Of a DNA stretch of 64,000 nucleotides, positions 54,777 to 64,000 are shown in pieces. Below the pieces are notes generated by a model. The model made no database searches and was not told where the DNA came from. It saw nothing but the letters and a program-made list of their open reading frames with translations. Within the stretch, counting starts at the first letter, position 1. Every line of letters begins with the position of its first letter. A program made the position numbers and the translations under genes. The DNA comes from Podospora pseudoanserina (Eukaryota; Ascomycota; Sordariomycetes; Sordariales; Podosporaceae), in assembly GCF_035222485.1 (NCBI RefSeq), contig NC_085923.1:2480001-2544000 (forward strand). The letters are read 5' to 3'.

Positions 54777-56428
54777 TGTGATTGTTGGTGATGGAAAGAG
54801 TTCGTCAAAGTCGCGATGGTGAGTGAGGTTGAGGAGGAAAACTGAAAGATAAAAACAAGATCTAGATCATATCACTAAAATTTTAAATCGTGAAAGATAC
54901 TTGAAGATGGTTGTCTACCAGACAACTGAAAAGCGAGGAATGAAGAGCGGTGTGTGTCCCAAAATCTCCGTCATGCGATGATGTGAGACCCGTGAACAGG
55001 TCGACTGAGTGATGCCAAATGACAAACGCGTCTTTCTTTCTCTCCCATCCACGAAACCAAACCCATCCCTTTCTCGATCGAAATTTCTCCCAGCCACTAG
55101 GGGCCTAGGCCACCCAATGCCCAACCCTACAACATAAAACCTGTCTGAGATGAATGCGCCGTTTGAGCAGTTTGAATGGTTCAGCCGTTGCGCATTCGTT
55201 GGCGACGCTACGCCAAGGTTGGGCGGTGGGGCGTTGCTGATCAGGGTCCAGTTCATGCGCTCGGCGGCCGATTGGTTGGAATGAGGACAAGCGATCCACA
55301 TTGCTGTTTATTTTGGGGATAGCGCCAGGGGTCTTGGACGTGCCGTTTCTTGGCCATCTCGAGGGTTGTCATGAATATCGTTCTGAATAGAGTTATGTTA
55401 GACCACACAGGCAAAACCAGATGATGTGAGGATATAGAAAGTACATCTTGGAGCTCATCCAACCCACACGCTGCATCCTCCAAGGGAGATATAAATATGG
55501 ACTGTAGCAGCTAACAATGATAAGAGATCATATCACCTTCTCGAAAAGTCTTGCGTGTCGGAAATATGCAGATATCCTTGAGAGTTTGAGTAACCCAAAC
55601 AAGCAATCGTGGAAAGACAGGCATCGGCTAGTAACAACATCAATGTAGGAAAGAGCCAGCGGTTGTGCCTGCCAATCATGCCACATGCGACGTCACTCCT
55701 TCCCTCCCTTCATAACCAAGGTTTTCGCGCACCCTGATATCTGAGAGCAAAGGAGTGGGTGGACAGGCAGTATGGCCTATCGGTCCAACCGCGACGCAAC
55801 GTGGATTCCTTTACACCTGCTGCCCGGTCGCTCTGATCTCTCGGAAACCCACCTCCCATCCCAGTGATTCCTGAGGCTGGAATGCCACAGGTTGAGGGTT
55901 CGATCTCTTTTTGGAGCGGCCGTCTTTTTGCCTCCTGACTTGAGGAGAGAAGCTTGCTGTGAGGCTACTTCCTCTACTGTAAGCCCGCAACCATCACCCA
56001 TCCTTCCTCAACTGCTTGCCCGTTCTTTCCTGGTCATTAGAGGTTGCAGCCCCTTACAGAATAGGTGCGACCGCACCATGCCTTTCCACTGCCGTTTCCG
56101 TAGGCTGTCGGTCAGGCGAAACACTGCTTGCTGCGGAGGCATATGATGTTTGCGTAATAGCAGCTACTTTGCCATACCGTGTTCCTTCCTCTTTCTGGCG
56201 ACGACTATAGACCCCCCCTCGGGAACAAATTCTCTCCTATCTCTTCTCTTTAATAAATTTATAGGTGATAGAGTCGTCAAAGTTCCTTGCCGTTCTGTCA
56301 CAACATGATGACATGATATTTATCGAGCTTGCTTTGCCTTTCAACGATACAGAAGCGTTTAAACCTGCACCCCCCAACTCGAAAACATTTTTATAACCAG
56401 GTCCCAGCAACACGTCTATATGACTCTC
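54777..56428. other. Intergenic region
   Basis: This is the upstream region of the membrane protein gene (-) and the downstream flank of the pectin methylesterase gene (-). No gene is recognised in 1.65 kb. Confidence 0.5.
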
Positions 56429-57497
56429 TCACATTCCATAATTCCCATCAAACCAGCCCTGCCCCTTATAGTCCCCCCCCAGCACCGTCTCGATTGCCAC
56501 CGGACCCCCCAACCTCCTCGCAAAGCTCGCCCTCGTCCCGCCCGCCCCCGGGCCCGAATTGGCATACTCCCCAAAGTAAACATTCGACGTCCTCTCATCC
56601 CCCGCATTCCAAATCCTCCATCCCGCCCCATTGACAACACCACTCATGGCCGTACTCTGAAACACAACCCTGGCGTACTCCCTCCACGGCCTACCCAGGT
56701 AAAACGCCCCGTTGTTCACGCTCTGCCCTGACTTGGCTGCGATGTTGCAGTTGTTGAAGACATAGAAGTTTGGCGAGGCGGAGTTTGATCTCCCAGACGC
56801 TACCCCCGATGTCAGCCCTGTTCAAGGGAGGTGAGGGAGGGGACTTACCAGTAATATATCCTACCGAAGACGACAGCACTCTAATATCGCACCTCTCAAA
56901 CCAAGCCGGGCTTTCCTGTCCAAAGATAAAGTCCGTCACCCCGACGATCTCGCAGCGGGAATAATACTGCTTCCCCCGGTTGGCGAGGACGGTGTCTTGA
57001 TACCCTTGGAAGGAGCAGCCGTAGTAGCCGCTGTCGGCGTACGCGGACAGGGCTACGGCTTGCGACCCCTTGCCGTAGGAGTTTACGATGTTGAGGTTGT
57101 AGATCTTGACGTTGTTGGCTTTTACACGGACGGTGCCCGTCTCGTCGTTGGAGGCGCCGGTGTTGGCTTGGGATTTGGACTGGGTTATTGTTACGGAGTT
57201 TGAGGTGTAGGAGGCTGAGTTGGTGGTTGAGCCGTAGATGGAGATGGGGGATTTGATGGCGGCGGGGATGAGGACTTGTTCTTGGTAGGTGCCGGGGTAG
57301 AGGAAGATGCAGACGGGGGAAGTGGAGGTTGTGGAGAGGGAGGTGATGGCGGAGGAGAGGGTTGAGAATTGGGCCGAGTGGGCTGAGGGGGTCTTGGATA
57401 CGCGGATGCAGGAGGAGGATGGGGGGGTGGTGCGAGATTGGGCTGCCGTTGAGGGGATCAGCCCGAGAACGGGGAGGAGGAGGGGGAGGAGGTGCAT
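56429..57497 (-). CDS. Secreted pectin methylesterase (CE8)
   Basis: It removes methyl esters from pectin outside the cell. Exons are 57497-56849 and 56799-56429 (339 aa). The 49-nt intron has a GTAAGT donor, GCTGAC branch and GGTAG acceptor, and restores the family motif ASGRSNSASPNFYVFNNC. The signal peptide is MHLLPLLLPVLGLIPSTAAQ. Conserved sites: GTYQEQV, QAVALSAYADSGYYGCSFQG with YQDTVL (first catalytic Asp), VTDFIFG (second catalytic Asp) and YLGRPWREYARVVF (catalytic Arg). An upstream in-frame ATG at 57566 would bury the signal peptide, so 57497 is chosen. The neighbour at 58619 is also a secreted cell-wall enzyme on the same strand. Confidence 0.94.
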
Positions 57498-58618
57498 TTT
57501 GGCGGTTGGGTAAGGTGGGAAAGGGGAGGTGGTGAAGAGGAGGGGGATTTGCACGGGAGGGTTCATGGGGTGGTATTATAGAGACACAAGCCGGTACTCC
57601 GTAGATCACATGCGAGATAGATCTTATGAAGGCGCGGAAAATCTTGAATCTTACCTATCTTGGCGGATGGGCCATCAAATGCTACCGCCGCCGAACACCT
57701 TGCTGGAGAATTGTATGCGGAAGATGGGCGAAGGGAGGTCGTCGAGTCGGAGAAATGCCGAATTGGGAAGATTCGGGGGAGGTGATTGGTGGACATTTAC
57801 AATCCCCCTTCTAGTCGCATCATAGGGCTGTTCCACTTTGTTCCGTGTACTCTTCTGTTCTTTTTTGTTGTTTTCTCTTAGTTACTTTCACTCTTAATTT
57901 TGAAGGATCTGTCTGTTGAGCGTGACTTTTGTCAAATCAACCACGGAATGCCCCCTCTTTGCTAACATCTATCCAAAGCCATCTGCTGCCAAAGTAATGG
58001 CGTCAGAAGCGGCTGTTTAGCCGGAAGACGACTGGTGCGCATCTACGTCTATGTAGTACATAGCCATCCGGACATTTGGGATCTCTTGGTATGGGTTCGG
58101 TACCTGACATCTTGACAGAAGCAATGCGGGTTCATTTGCGGGTGAATCTGGCGATGACTCCCGGCATTTTGGATTGGTCTGCCATCGTGGATATATTTAG
58201 TAAACATGTTTTAGACATTTCGATGATATCACTGACGGAGTCAAACGTCGTCGAGGTCACAGAAACAATCACCATGCATCAAGGAAAAAGACTTTGAACA
58301 AAAAGTCATGTTTGTCTAACCCAGGGTCATCCATGTGAGCCAATCGTTGACTACATATGCCGTCTACTCCCAGATAAAAGTCCCCGGGAGGAAACCAAAT
58401 AGTGTACGAAAAGAAGAAGAAAGTAGCAAAGCCATATATACATGAGAATAAAACTTGTAGTTTTGTTTTGGGATCCCCAGCCTCTGATCCCTCAAGAATG
58501 GGAGCAAGCCATCAGCCGGGGGCCCATAAATTTGTGGTGCACCAGGCTTAAAAATGTTTGCTTCGTATGCACATCAAAGAATCGAAAAAGTTCCTTCTCT
58601 CGAAAAGAGGTTGACCGC
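57498..58618. other. Intergenic, esterase promoter and LPMO 3' flank
   Basis: This 1.1-kb spacer lies between two minus-strand secreted enzyme genes. No gene is seen. Confidence 0.5.
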
Positions 58619-59656
58619 TTAAGCGCGGGCGACCTTGCGGAGGTGGCGGCGACCGAGACCGGGGCAGCGGGTAGGCTGGGGGCGGGTGCTGATAGGACGA
58701 GTGCTGGTCTGGACAGGCACGGCAGTCTGAACAGCAGAGGTCTGAGCAGCAGAGGTCTGGACAACAGAGGTGACGATAGTGGTAGGGCTGGGGACAACGT
58801 TGACAGCGGTGGTGGTGGCAATGGGAGCAGGGGCGTTGGTGGCAGCGCCGGTGATAGCGGTGGCAGAGGAAACGATGGCGGAGGAGCCCTGAGCAACGGG
58901 AGCGAAGCCGGCGGGGAGAGCGGGACCGGGGATGGGGTAGCTGTCGAGGGAGCGGTAGATGTTGAAGCGGATACCAGCGTCGGTGGGAGTGTAGAGGGAA
59001 GTACCCTTGACACCCTGGGGAAGGACAGTGCCGGAACCAGTGACCTCAATGTTGAAGCACTGAGGGTAGTTCTGGGCGCCGTTGAGGTCGCCGCCGGAGT
59101 GAAGGGCGATGATCTCGTGGCGAAGGACGTACTGGCCGGGGCGGATGTTGGCGGGAATCTTGATCATCCAGCTGTTGTTGTTGTCAATGAGGACATCGGA
59201 AGCCCACCGGCCAGGGGCCTGGGCACCGTTGACAAGACCAGCCTCGGCGATCTTGAAGAACTCGAGAGCAGTCTTCTCAATCTTGTCGCAGCCAGTGTTA
59301 CCGCACGAGGCAAGGTAGTCAATGACGGGACCGTGGTGAGACTCGGGCCAGGTGTCCCACTGAACAAAGACGCTGTCACCTGCGGCAACAACGATGCGGC
59401 CCTGAGCGTTGGCCGAGTTCTTGTGGCAGATGATGTCGCTAGAGGCGAAAGACTCGGGGCCAACGAAGCCATTGTCGGTGTTGGAAGCGGTCCAGGCGGC
59501 AACCTTGGGAGGGTTCTGAGTGTAAGGGAAGCTGTTGATGTCGTAGCCCTGGAAGGAGGCACCATTCACGACAACGTTCTTAACGTGGCCGTGGGCGTTG
59601 ACAGCAGCGGCACCGGCCAAAGCGGCGAGGAGAGTCTTGGAGGTGAAGGAAGGCAT
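58619..59656 (-). CDS. AA9 lytic polysaccharide monooxygenase
   Basis: This secreted copper enzyme oxidatively cleaves cellulose or hemicellulose. It is 345 aa and intronless. The signal peptide is [21 protein letters not shown], cleaved so that His22 (HGHVKN) becomes the N-terminal copper ligand. The second histidine is His108 (ESHHGPV), the axial Tyr is Tyr197 with Gln195 (AQNYPQC), and the second-sphere LRHEIIALH is at 178-186. Cys pairs include the ASCGNTGC loop. The catalytic domain ends near residue 245. A Ser/Thr/Val/Ala linker of about 80 residues follows. The end is a basic [17 protein letters not shown] with no CBM1 and no GPI signal. The opposite strand of this GC-rich gene is also open but is not a gene. 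Confidence 0.95.
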   Translation of the reverse strand: MPSFTSKTLLAALAGAAAVNAHGHVKNVVVNGASFQGYDINSFPYTQNPPKVAAWTASNTDNGFVGPESFASSDIICHKNSANAQGRIVVAAGDSVFVQWDTWPESHHGPVIDYLASCGNTGCDKIEKTALEFFKIAEAGLVNGAQAPGRWASDVLIDNNNSWMIKIPANIRPGQYVLRHEIIALHSGGDLNGAQNYPQCFNIEVTGSGTVLPQGVKGTSLYTPTDAGIRFNIYRSLDSYPIPGPALPAGFAPVAQGSSAIVSSATAITGAATNAPAPIATTTAVNVVPSPTTIVTSVVQTSAAQTSAVQTAVPVQTSTRPISTRPQPTRCPGLGRRHLRKVARA

Positions 59657-62361
59657 CTTGAAGGGTTGATTTCGAATCGTAAGGATGGTTGTGCTAAAAG
59701 CGTTGAGCAGGTCCGTCTAGCGGGGATATGTGGATTGTAACTTGGTGTTGGTTGGTGATGATAAGAGATCGGAAGAAATGTCTTCAGTCAATGAAGTGAG
59801 TGTAGGTATACAATGAATGTAGTTCGAAAGAAAACGAAGGAATGGCTCAAAAAATGAATGGCTTTGCTAGAAAGGTCGCGTTGCGCCTGGTGAGGAGAAA
59901 AGGTGAGTGCTGGAGGGAAGCAGTCGAGATGTTATATACTTGATCAATCCTAAGATTATCCCATGACCGTATATGAGCTTCCCTGCTCGAAGATGGATGT
60001 CAGACCCCTGAACGGTGGCTTGCCTACTTTAGGGGGTGGGCGCCGGGACCAGGATGAGCCCACAATGGTGGACGCATCGTGCGTCCGGTGTCAAACGGTG
60101 ATGACGAAGGCAAACAGAGTGCTTCACCCATGGACTTGAGAAAGGAGTCTTCATACTGTTTCAGCAAAATTAGCTACCTAGCCAACCCACCCTGGCGGGA
60201 TCTCCCCTCTTTCCGTTCTCTTGACTCTTAGGACCTCAGTTATCGTCAAGGTCAGATCGACGCCCAAGATCCAGAGAATCATCTCTTGTCCAGGTCCAGA
60301 AGGCGCTGTGTACCAGCCCGCGGCATGTGAAGCGACGGCCAAGGGCGGCATGGCAAGCAAACAGGATTGACGCCCTTGACAACGAGACATCCCGACTGGA
60401 GCTGATCTCCCATGGTGGAGTTTAAGGAACATTGACAACCCAGGCATTCACACTTTCAGGTAAGTTCAAGCGGATGCTCACCGTCAACGTCGTCTCTGGT
60501 GTGGGCGTTCGAGGGAGTGGTGGGGTCAGCCCATGTGTGTGCCCATGCAGCTGGGAAGTGATGTGAGGCATGGATGTGTGTAGATCCAAAGAAGTGGTGG
60601 TTGGCAGCGCATGATCTGACCTCAAGGGACCACTGGCGGGCTCGGCTGGGATCCCGCAGTCAAGGCATGAAACAAGGGGGAAGGTTGGTTATGGGACGAA
60701 AGCGGGGAGTTGGGGCGGTTGTGATGCCGCCGTCGACGTCGTCGAAAGCTAGATACGGGTTGTGGGCGGCGGCGGGCAACGGTTTGTTGAATTAGGGGAA
60801 CGCTTATGCAGGCACAGTGTCTCGCTTGTGTCTCCTCGAGCCGAAAACCCCACCACAACCCACGAAGACCACTTCGTCACCGTAGCTTGCGAGATTCGAC
60901 AGCCCTTCCAGACGCTCTTGGTCAACGGTGGCAGGGATTGTGATGGAGGCGCAAAAGTAGCCGCCGTTGACAGACCGGGATGTTGTCTGACCGCCACGGC
61001 GACATGACCCAGATTGCGGGAAGCCGGCCCGCGAGGGATTCGGATCAAGAACTGCTGCAGAGGGTCGTGATGTTTGTACAGAGAGCAAACAGGGCGAGAT
61101 GATGCCATTCATCAGCCAGCGCTTGCAATCTCTCTGTATTGGCCTGTCACATGAAACACTCAAGCGCCTCTTGTCTGCGGCTGCCAATGCCCAATATCCG
61201 CCGTCCTGGTTTCAACGGTCAAGCGGGGTTCGACGGATATTCGGTACCAGCTTCCCAGGACACGGCCATGTCGATCGGCGCCGCCTTACCGGTAGTGGTC
61301 CATGTGAAGGCACCGTAGCTGACTTCATCAACGCGCATCGCCAGGCAACAAAGGACTGGAGCGGTCGTGCTGGGCGCAGCGAGCGATCCTATGGGCGAGG
61401 TGGTGCGTTACGCAGCATAGCCTAGCGTGATATTGTACAGGTTCTCCAAGAATCTGTCGTCCGAAATCATCCATCCATGTTCAAGCATCACCACCGCAAG
61501 CCGCCGGCCGAAGTGGAGGAACTGCTGAGGTTTCGTGTGTGGAGCAACGGAGATGAGAAGGGGACATCGTGCCACTGCCTTGCTGAAGTGCGGGGCGGGG
61601 CGGCTCCATTATCTGATCTCTAGTGAGGGGTTAGGGTTCAGAGATGGGTTAGATCCATCGAATTGATATATCGATGCTGAAGACCACAAAACGAGGAGGA
61701 CCTGCCCATGTTGTGAAAGCTTTGGGTTTCCATTTGTTTTGTACTCGAAATCAGAAAAGATGGGAATGATCTATTGGACACTGACTCAGTTGCTGTCCCG
61801 AGCTGCAGCTCATCGGACTTGTACAGCAGCATAGGTATCCATCACAACACCCTACCTACCTGATGAAGTTTCCCCGCCTCTCTCTGTGCCTTCCACTCAG
61901 CTTCCATCCAAACTTCACTTTTATTGTGGCGGAAAAGGAAAGCAGACAGAGCTCCCGTCTGCGTCCTGGATTGCTCCTCCCAGTTGAACCCAACCTGTCA
62001 TAACCAGTGCTTGGTTTTGCCAATGACTGGAAGTAGCGCCCCACTCTGCGAAGGTTGAAGAATTTGAACCTCGAGTTGGGTTCCCTGAACACTCTCTGCC
62101 CACGCTTGACTCGCATCCGACGCCAACTCGCGGTCTCTTGATATCTCAGCAGTTTTACAGCACATCGTCTACAGCTCTAACCGTATTCGACAGCGCTGGT
62201 CGGCGAAAGCAGCAAAACACAGACTTGGGTACCATATCGTCGGTAATCCTCAGTCATCTCAATATCACGGTCCCATCTTCACGTGCTGATCTTGCGCAGT
62301 AGTAGCTGCCCCTATTTCGACATATAACATATCGAATGAAGGAAATCGATATTCAGTCGAA
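59657..62361. other. Divergent intergenic region
   Basis: This 2.7-kb region between the LPMO (-) and the YTH gene (+) holds both promoters. An 89-codon minus-strand frame at 60178-60447 has a start but no recognisable family. Confidence 0.5.
59932..59938 (-). promoter_or_regulatory. TATA box of the AA9 gene
   Basis: TATATAA on the minus strand lies about 276 bp upstream of the LPMO ATG. It fits a TATA-driven, strongly inducible gene with a leader of about 240 nt. Confidence 0.55.
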
Positions 62362-64000
62362 ATGCCAGGCCAACTGGCTGATCTGAGCAGCCTGGATGCT
62401 CGCTCCGCTGCGCTGAGAGAGAAACTCAGTCGAAGTCGCCGGCAGAACAGCACGACCATTTCTAAAGAGTCGAGCAAGGTGTCGTTAGGTGCGACTGATG
62501 ACGATATTCAGGACTTGATCACCTCGATACGGGTTACATCTGGAGCCAACGATGATAACCCACAGCCCTCATCGTCGTCGTCTGATGCCTTGTCAAGAAA
62601 CCATCAGGCCCATGCTGCTAACTCAACCAAGTACACCTCACAAGATGAGGTCTATACGAACACTTCACAGCCCCTTTCATTCATGAATGCCATGACGAGC
62701 AACCATCATGGGTTACCAAACTGTCAAGAGACACTGGTCACCCGGACAACGTCTTCCACCGGCTTACAGCCACACACAGGCAATGTAGAAGTCTCATCGT
62801 CAGCTTCCCACGCGATACAAGAGCTACTCGAGCTTGCTCCCGACATCAAAGACTGGCTTGAAATGACCGAGTACCACAACACAGAGGTTCGCACAGTAAA
62901 GTTGGACCGTTTTCGGCGCTTAAGAGACCTCGCGGCCAAGAAAAAGAGACTCGAGGAGGAGGAACGAAAGCTTTTGGAAGAAGCTGAGAATGATTCCTGG
63001 CCACGGCAACCTCAGAACAAGGCCACACCCGCGCCTTTGGTTACTCGCGTACACAGTGTCTCAGAGACGAGACAAAGCTTACCTACTCCCATCACCCCCA
63101 AAAAACCCGAGCCTGAGGGCAAAGAAACCACTAGCGCAATGTTTCTGACTTCAGGCATCATGCACACGGCGACAAAGAGAGCGCACCCTGAGGAAGGGGC
63201 TGACACGCAAGGAAGAGATAAGCTTCCTCGAACTAACCACCAAGATGTCCAGAGAGAAGACAACAACCCAGTGGATGAGAGCAGACGCCTAGAGTTTGTG
63301 GACAGTCGTCCTAGCCACCCTCGGCATGATTTTGGGCGCCCGCCCCCCTGCTGGCATAACTACAAGGAGCCGTCCAACTTCCAGCGTTCTCGGACCCCGC
63401 CGAGAGGTCCTTCAATCCGTCGGGAATATGGTGATGACCGGCCTCAGTCGAGGTACGATAGCTACAAAGGACGTTGGGATTCGGCTCATCATGACAGAGA
63501 GAACAGAAGATCACGACGTCTGGACTTTGGACGTCGAGGTGGTTAGTAGAAGATGTCTCATCCATTCCCTGGTCCCCATCGTAGCAAGGTCTTTGTCTGG
63601 CGGTCATTGATCCATGGGACTGATTAACCTGGTGTTGTGTTGTACAGATACTCGATTCTTCATCGTCAAGTCTTTTAATGAGCAGAATGTCGAACAGTGT
63701 ATGGAAGATGTAGGTCCCCATCCCAATCCAATGGCTTCAGAAGGCCATGCTGACCATACAAAATGCAGAATATTTGGACCACGCAGGCCAAAAACAGCTC
63801 GACATTTACCGAGGCCTTCAACCAGTGTAGGAACGTTATCCTGTTCTTTTCGATCAACCAGTCTGGCCACTTTCAAGGCTACGCCCGGATGACAACCGCA
63901 CCGTCGTCGAAGATCCCACGCCCCTGCTGGATGAAGAGCCTGCCCTGGGGCACCAGCGAGCCGTTCAAACTGGAATGGTTGAGCACCACACCCCTCGAGT
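62362..64000 (+). CDS. YTH-domain RNA-binding protein, 3' end cut by the window
   Basis: This is a predicted reader of N6-methyladenosine or of a short RNA motif, as for YTHDC1 or fission-yeast Mmi1. Exons are 62362-63541, 63648-63709 and from 63769 past 64000. Introns have GTTAGT and GTAGGT donors with CTGATTAAC and TGCTGACC branches, and phases agree. The N-terminal 390 residues are disordered, with a charged coiled coil (KKKRLEEEERKLLEEAE) and an Arg/Asp/Tyr-rich tail (SRTPPRGPSIRREYGDD; RRSRRLDFGRRG). The YTH domain starts at DTRFFIVKSFNEQNVEQ, and exon 3 continues with NIWTTQAKNSSTFTEAF, VILFFSINQSGHFQGYARM and WGTSEPFKLEWL. The two Trp residues (IWTTQ and LPWG or LEWL) are the expected aromatic cage. 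It continues beyond the window. Confidence 0.93.

Noticed and set aside
58442-59740. 432-codon open frame on the + strand
   Set aside because: It lies antisense to the AA9 gene, which has a signal peptide and all copper ligands; the opposite frame is Gly/Val/Asp-rich without motifs, an effect of high third-position GC.
60178-60447. 89-codon minus-strand frame as a small gene
   Set aside because: It has an ATG and a hydrophobic stretch (EMILWILGVDLTLTI) but no family, conserved motif or splice support.
61624-61640. Telomere-like TTAGGG
   Set aside because: Only one or two partial units here and near 40868; expected by chance and not an array.

Overview
The window is nuclear DNA of a filamentous ascomycete, most likely a Sordariomycete near Sordariales. 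Genes are compact and GC-rich. Introns are short (about 49-133 nt), with GTAAGT/GTATGT donors and CTAAC- or CTGAC-type branch sites. The products are typical of mould genomes: a CPC1 bZIP factor with an upstream-ORF leader, a six-intron beta-tubulin, an AA9 polysaccharide monooxygenase and a CE8 pectin methylesterase. The organism is inferred from gene content, not from a search.

Layout. 1-2055: 3' part of a glycerol-3-phosphate acyltransferase (+). 2632-3545: four-span membrane protein (-) whose model needs a GC-AG intron. 4811-6112: SRP40/Nopp140-like nucleolar protein (+). 9921-12194: ADGF/CECR1-type adenosine deaminase (+). 13933-15609: unknown membrane protein (+). 18083-19549: cpc-1 (GCN4 homologue) with its leader (+). 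20740-21007: a MITE. 22456-25997: large disordered protein (-). 26-32 kb: gene-poor. 32132-34444: GCN20-type ABC-F ATPase (+). 35141-37015: beta-tubulin (+). 38423-39943: protein kinase (-). 41664-41750: intron-containing tRNA-Lys(CUU). 43402-45365: glycerol kinase (+). 46058-46530: small frame-broken gene (+). 47406-49568: unknown fungal protein (-). 51872-53477: GPI mannosyltransferase 2 (+). 53811-54776: membrane protein (-). 56429-57497: pectin methylesterase (-). 58619-59656: AA9 LPMO (-). 62362 to beyond 64000: YTH-domain RNA-binding protein (+), cut by the window end.

How they relate. CPC1/GCN4 and GCN20 act in the same amino-acid starvation pathway and lie about 13 kb apart. Glycerol kinase and the G3P acyltransferase both serve glycerolipid entry. 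The esterase and the LPMO are neighbouring secreted plant-cell-wall enzymes on the same strand.

Most interesting locus: the cpc-1 leader (18083-18778). It has a two-codon uORF1 and a 41-codon uORF2. The CPC1 reading frame also stays open, without an AUG, for 229 codons between the uORF1 stop and the CPC1 AUG. Part of the leader is therefore potentially coding in two frames. Exon boundaries were assigned by eye from splice consensus and frame agreement; no RNA evidence was available.
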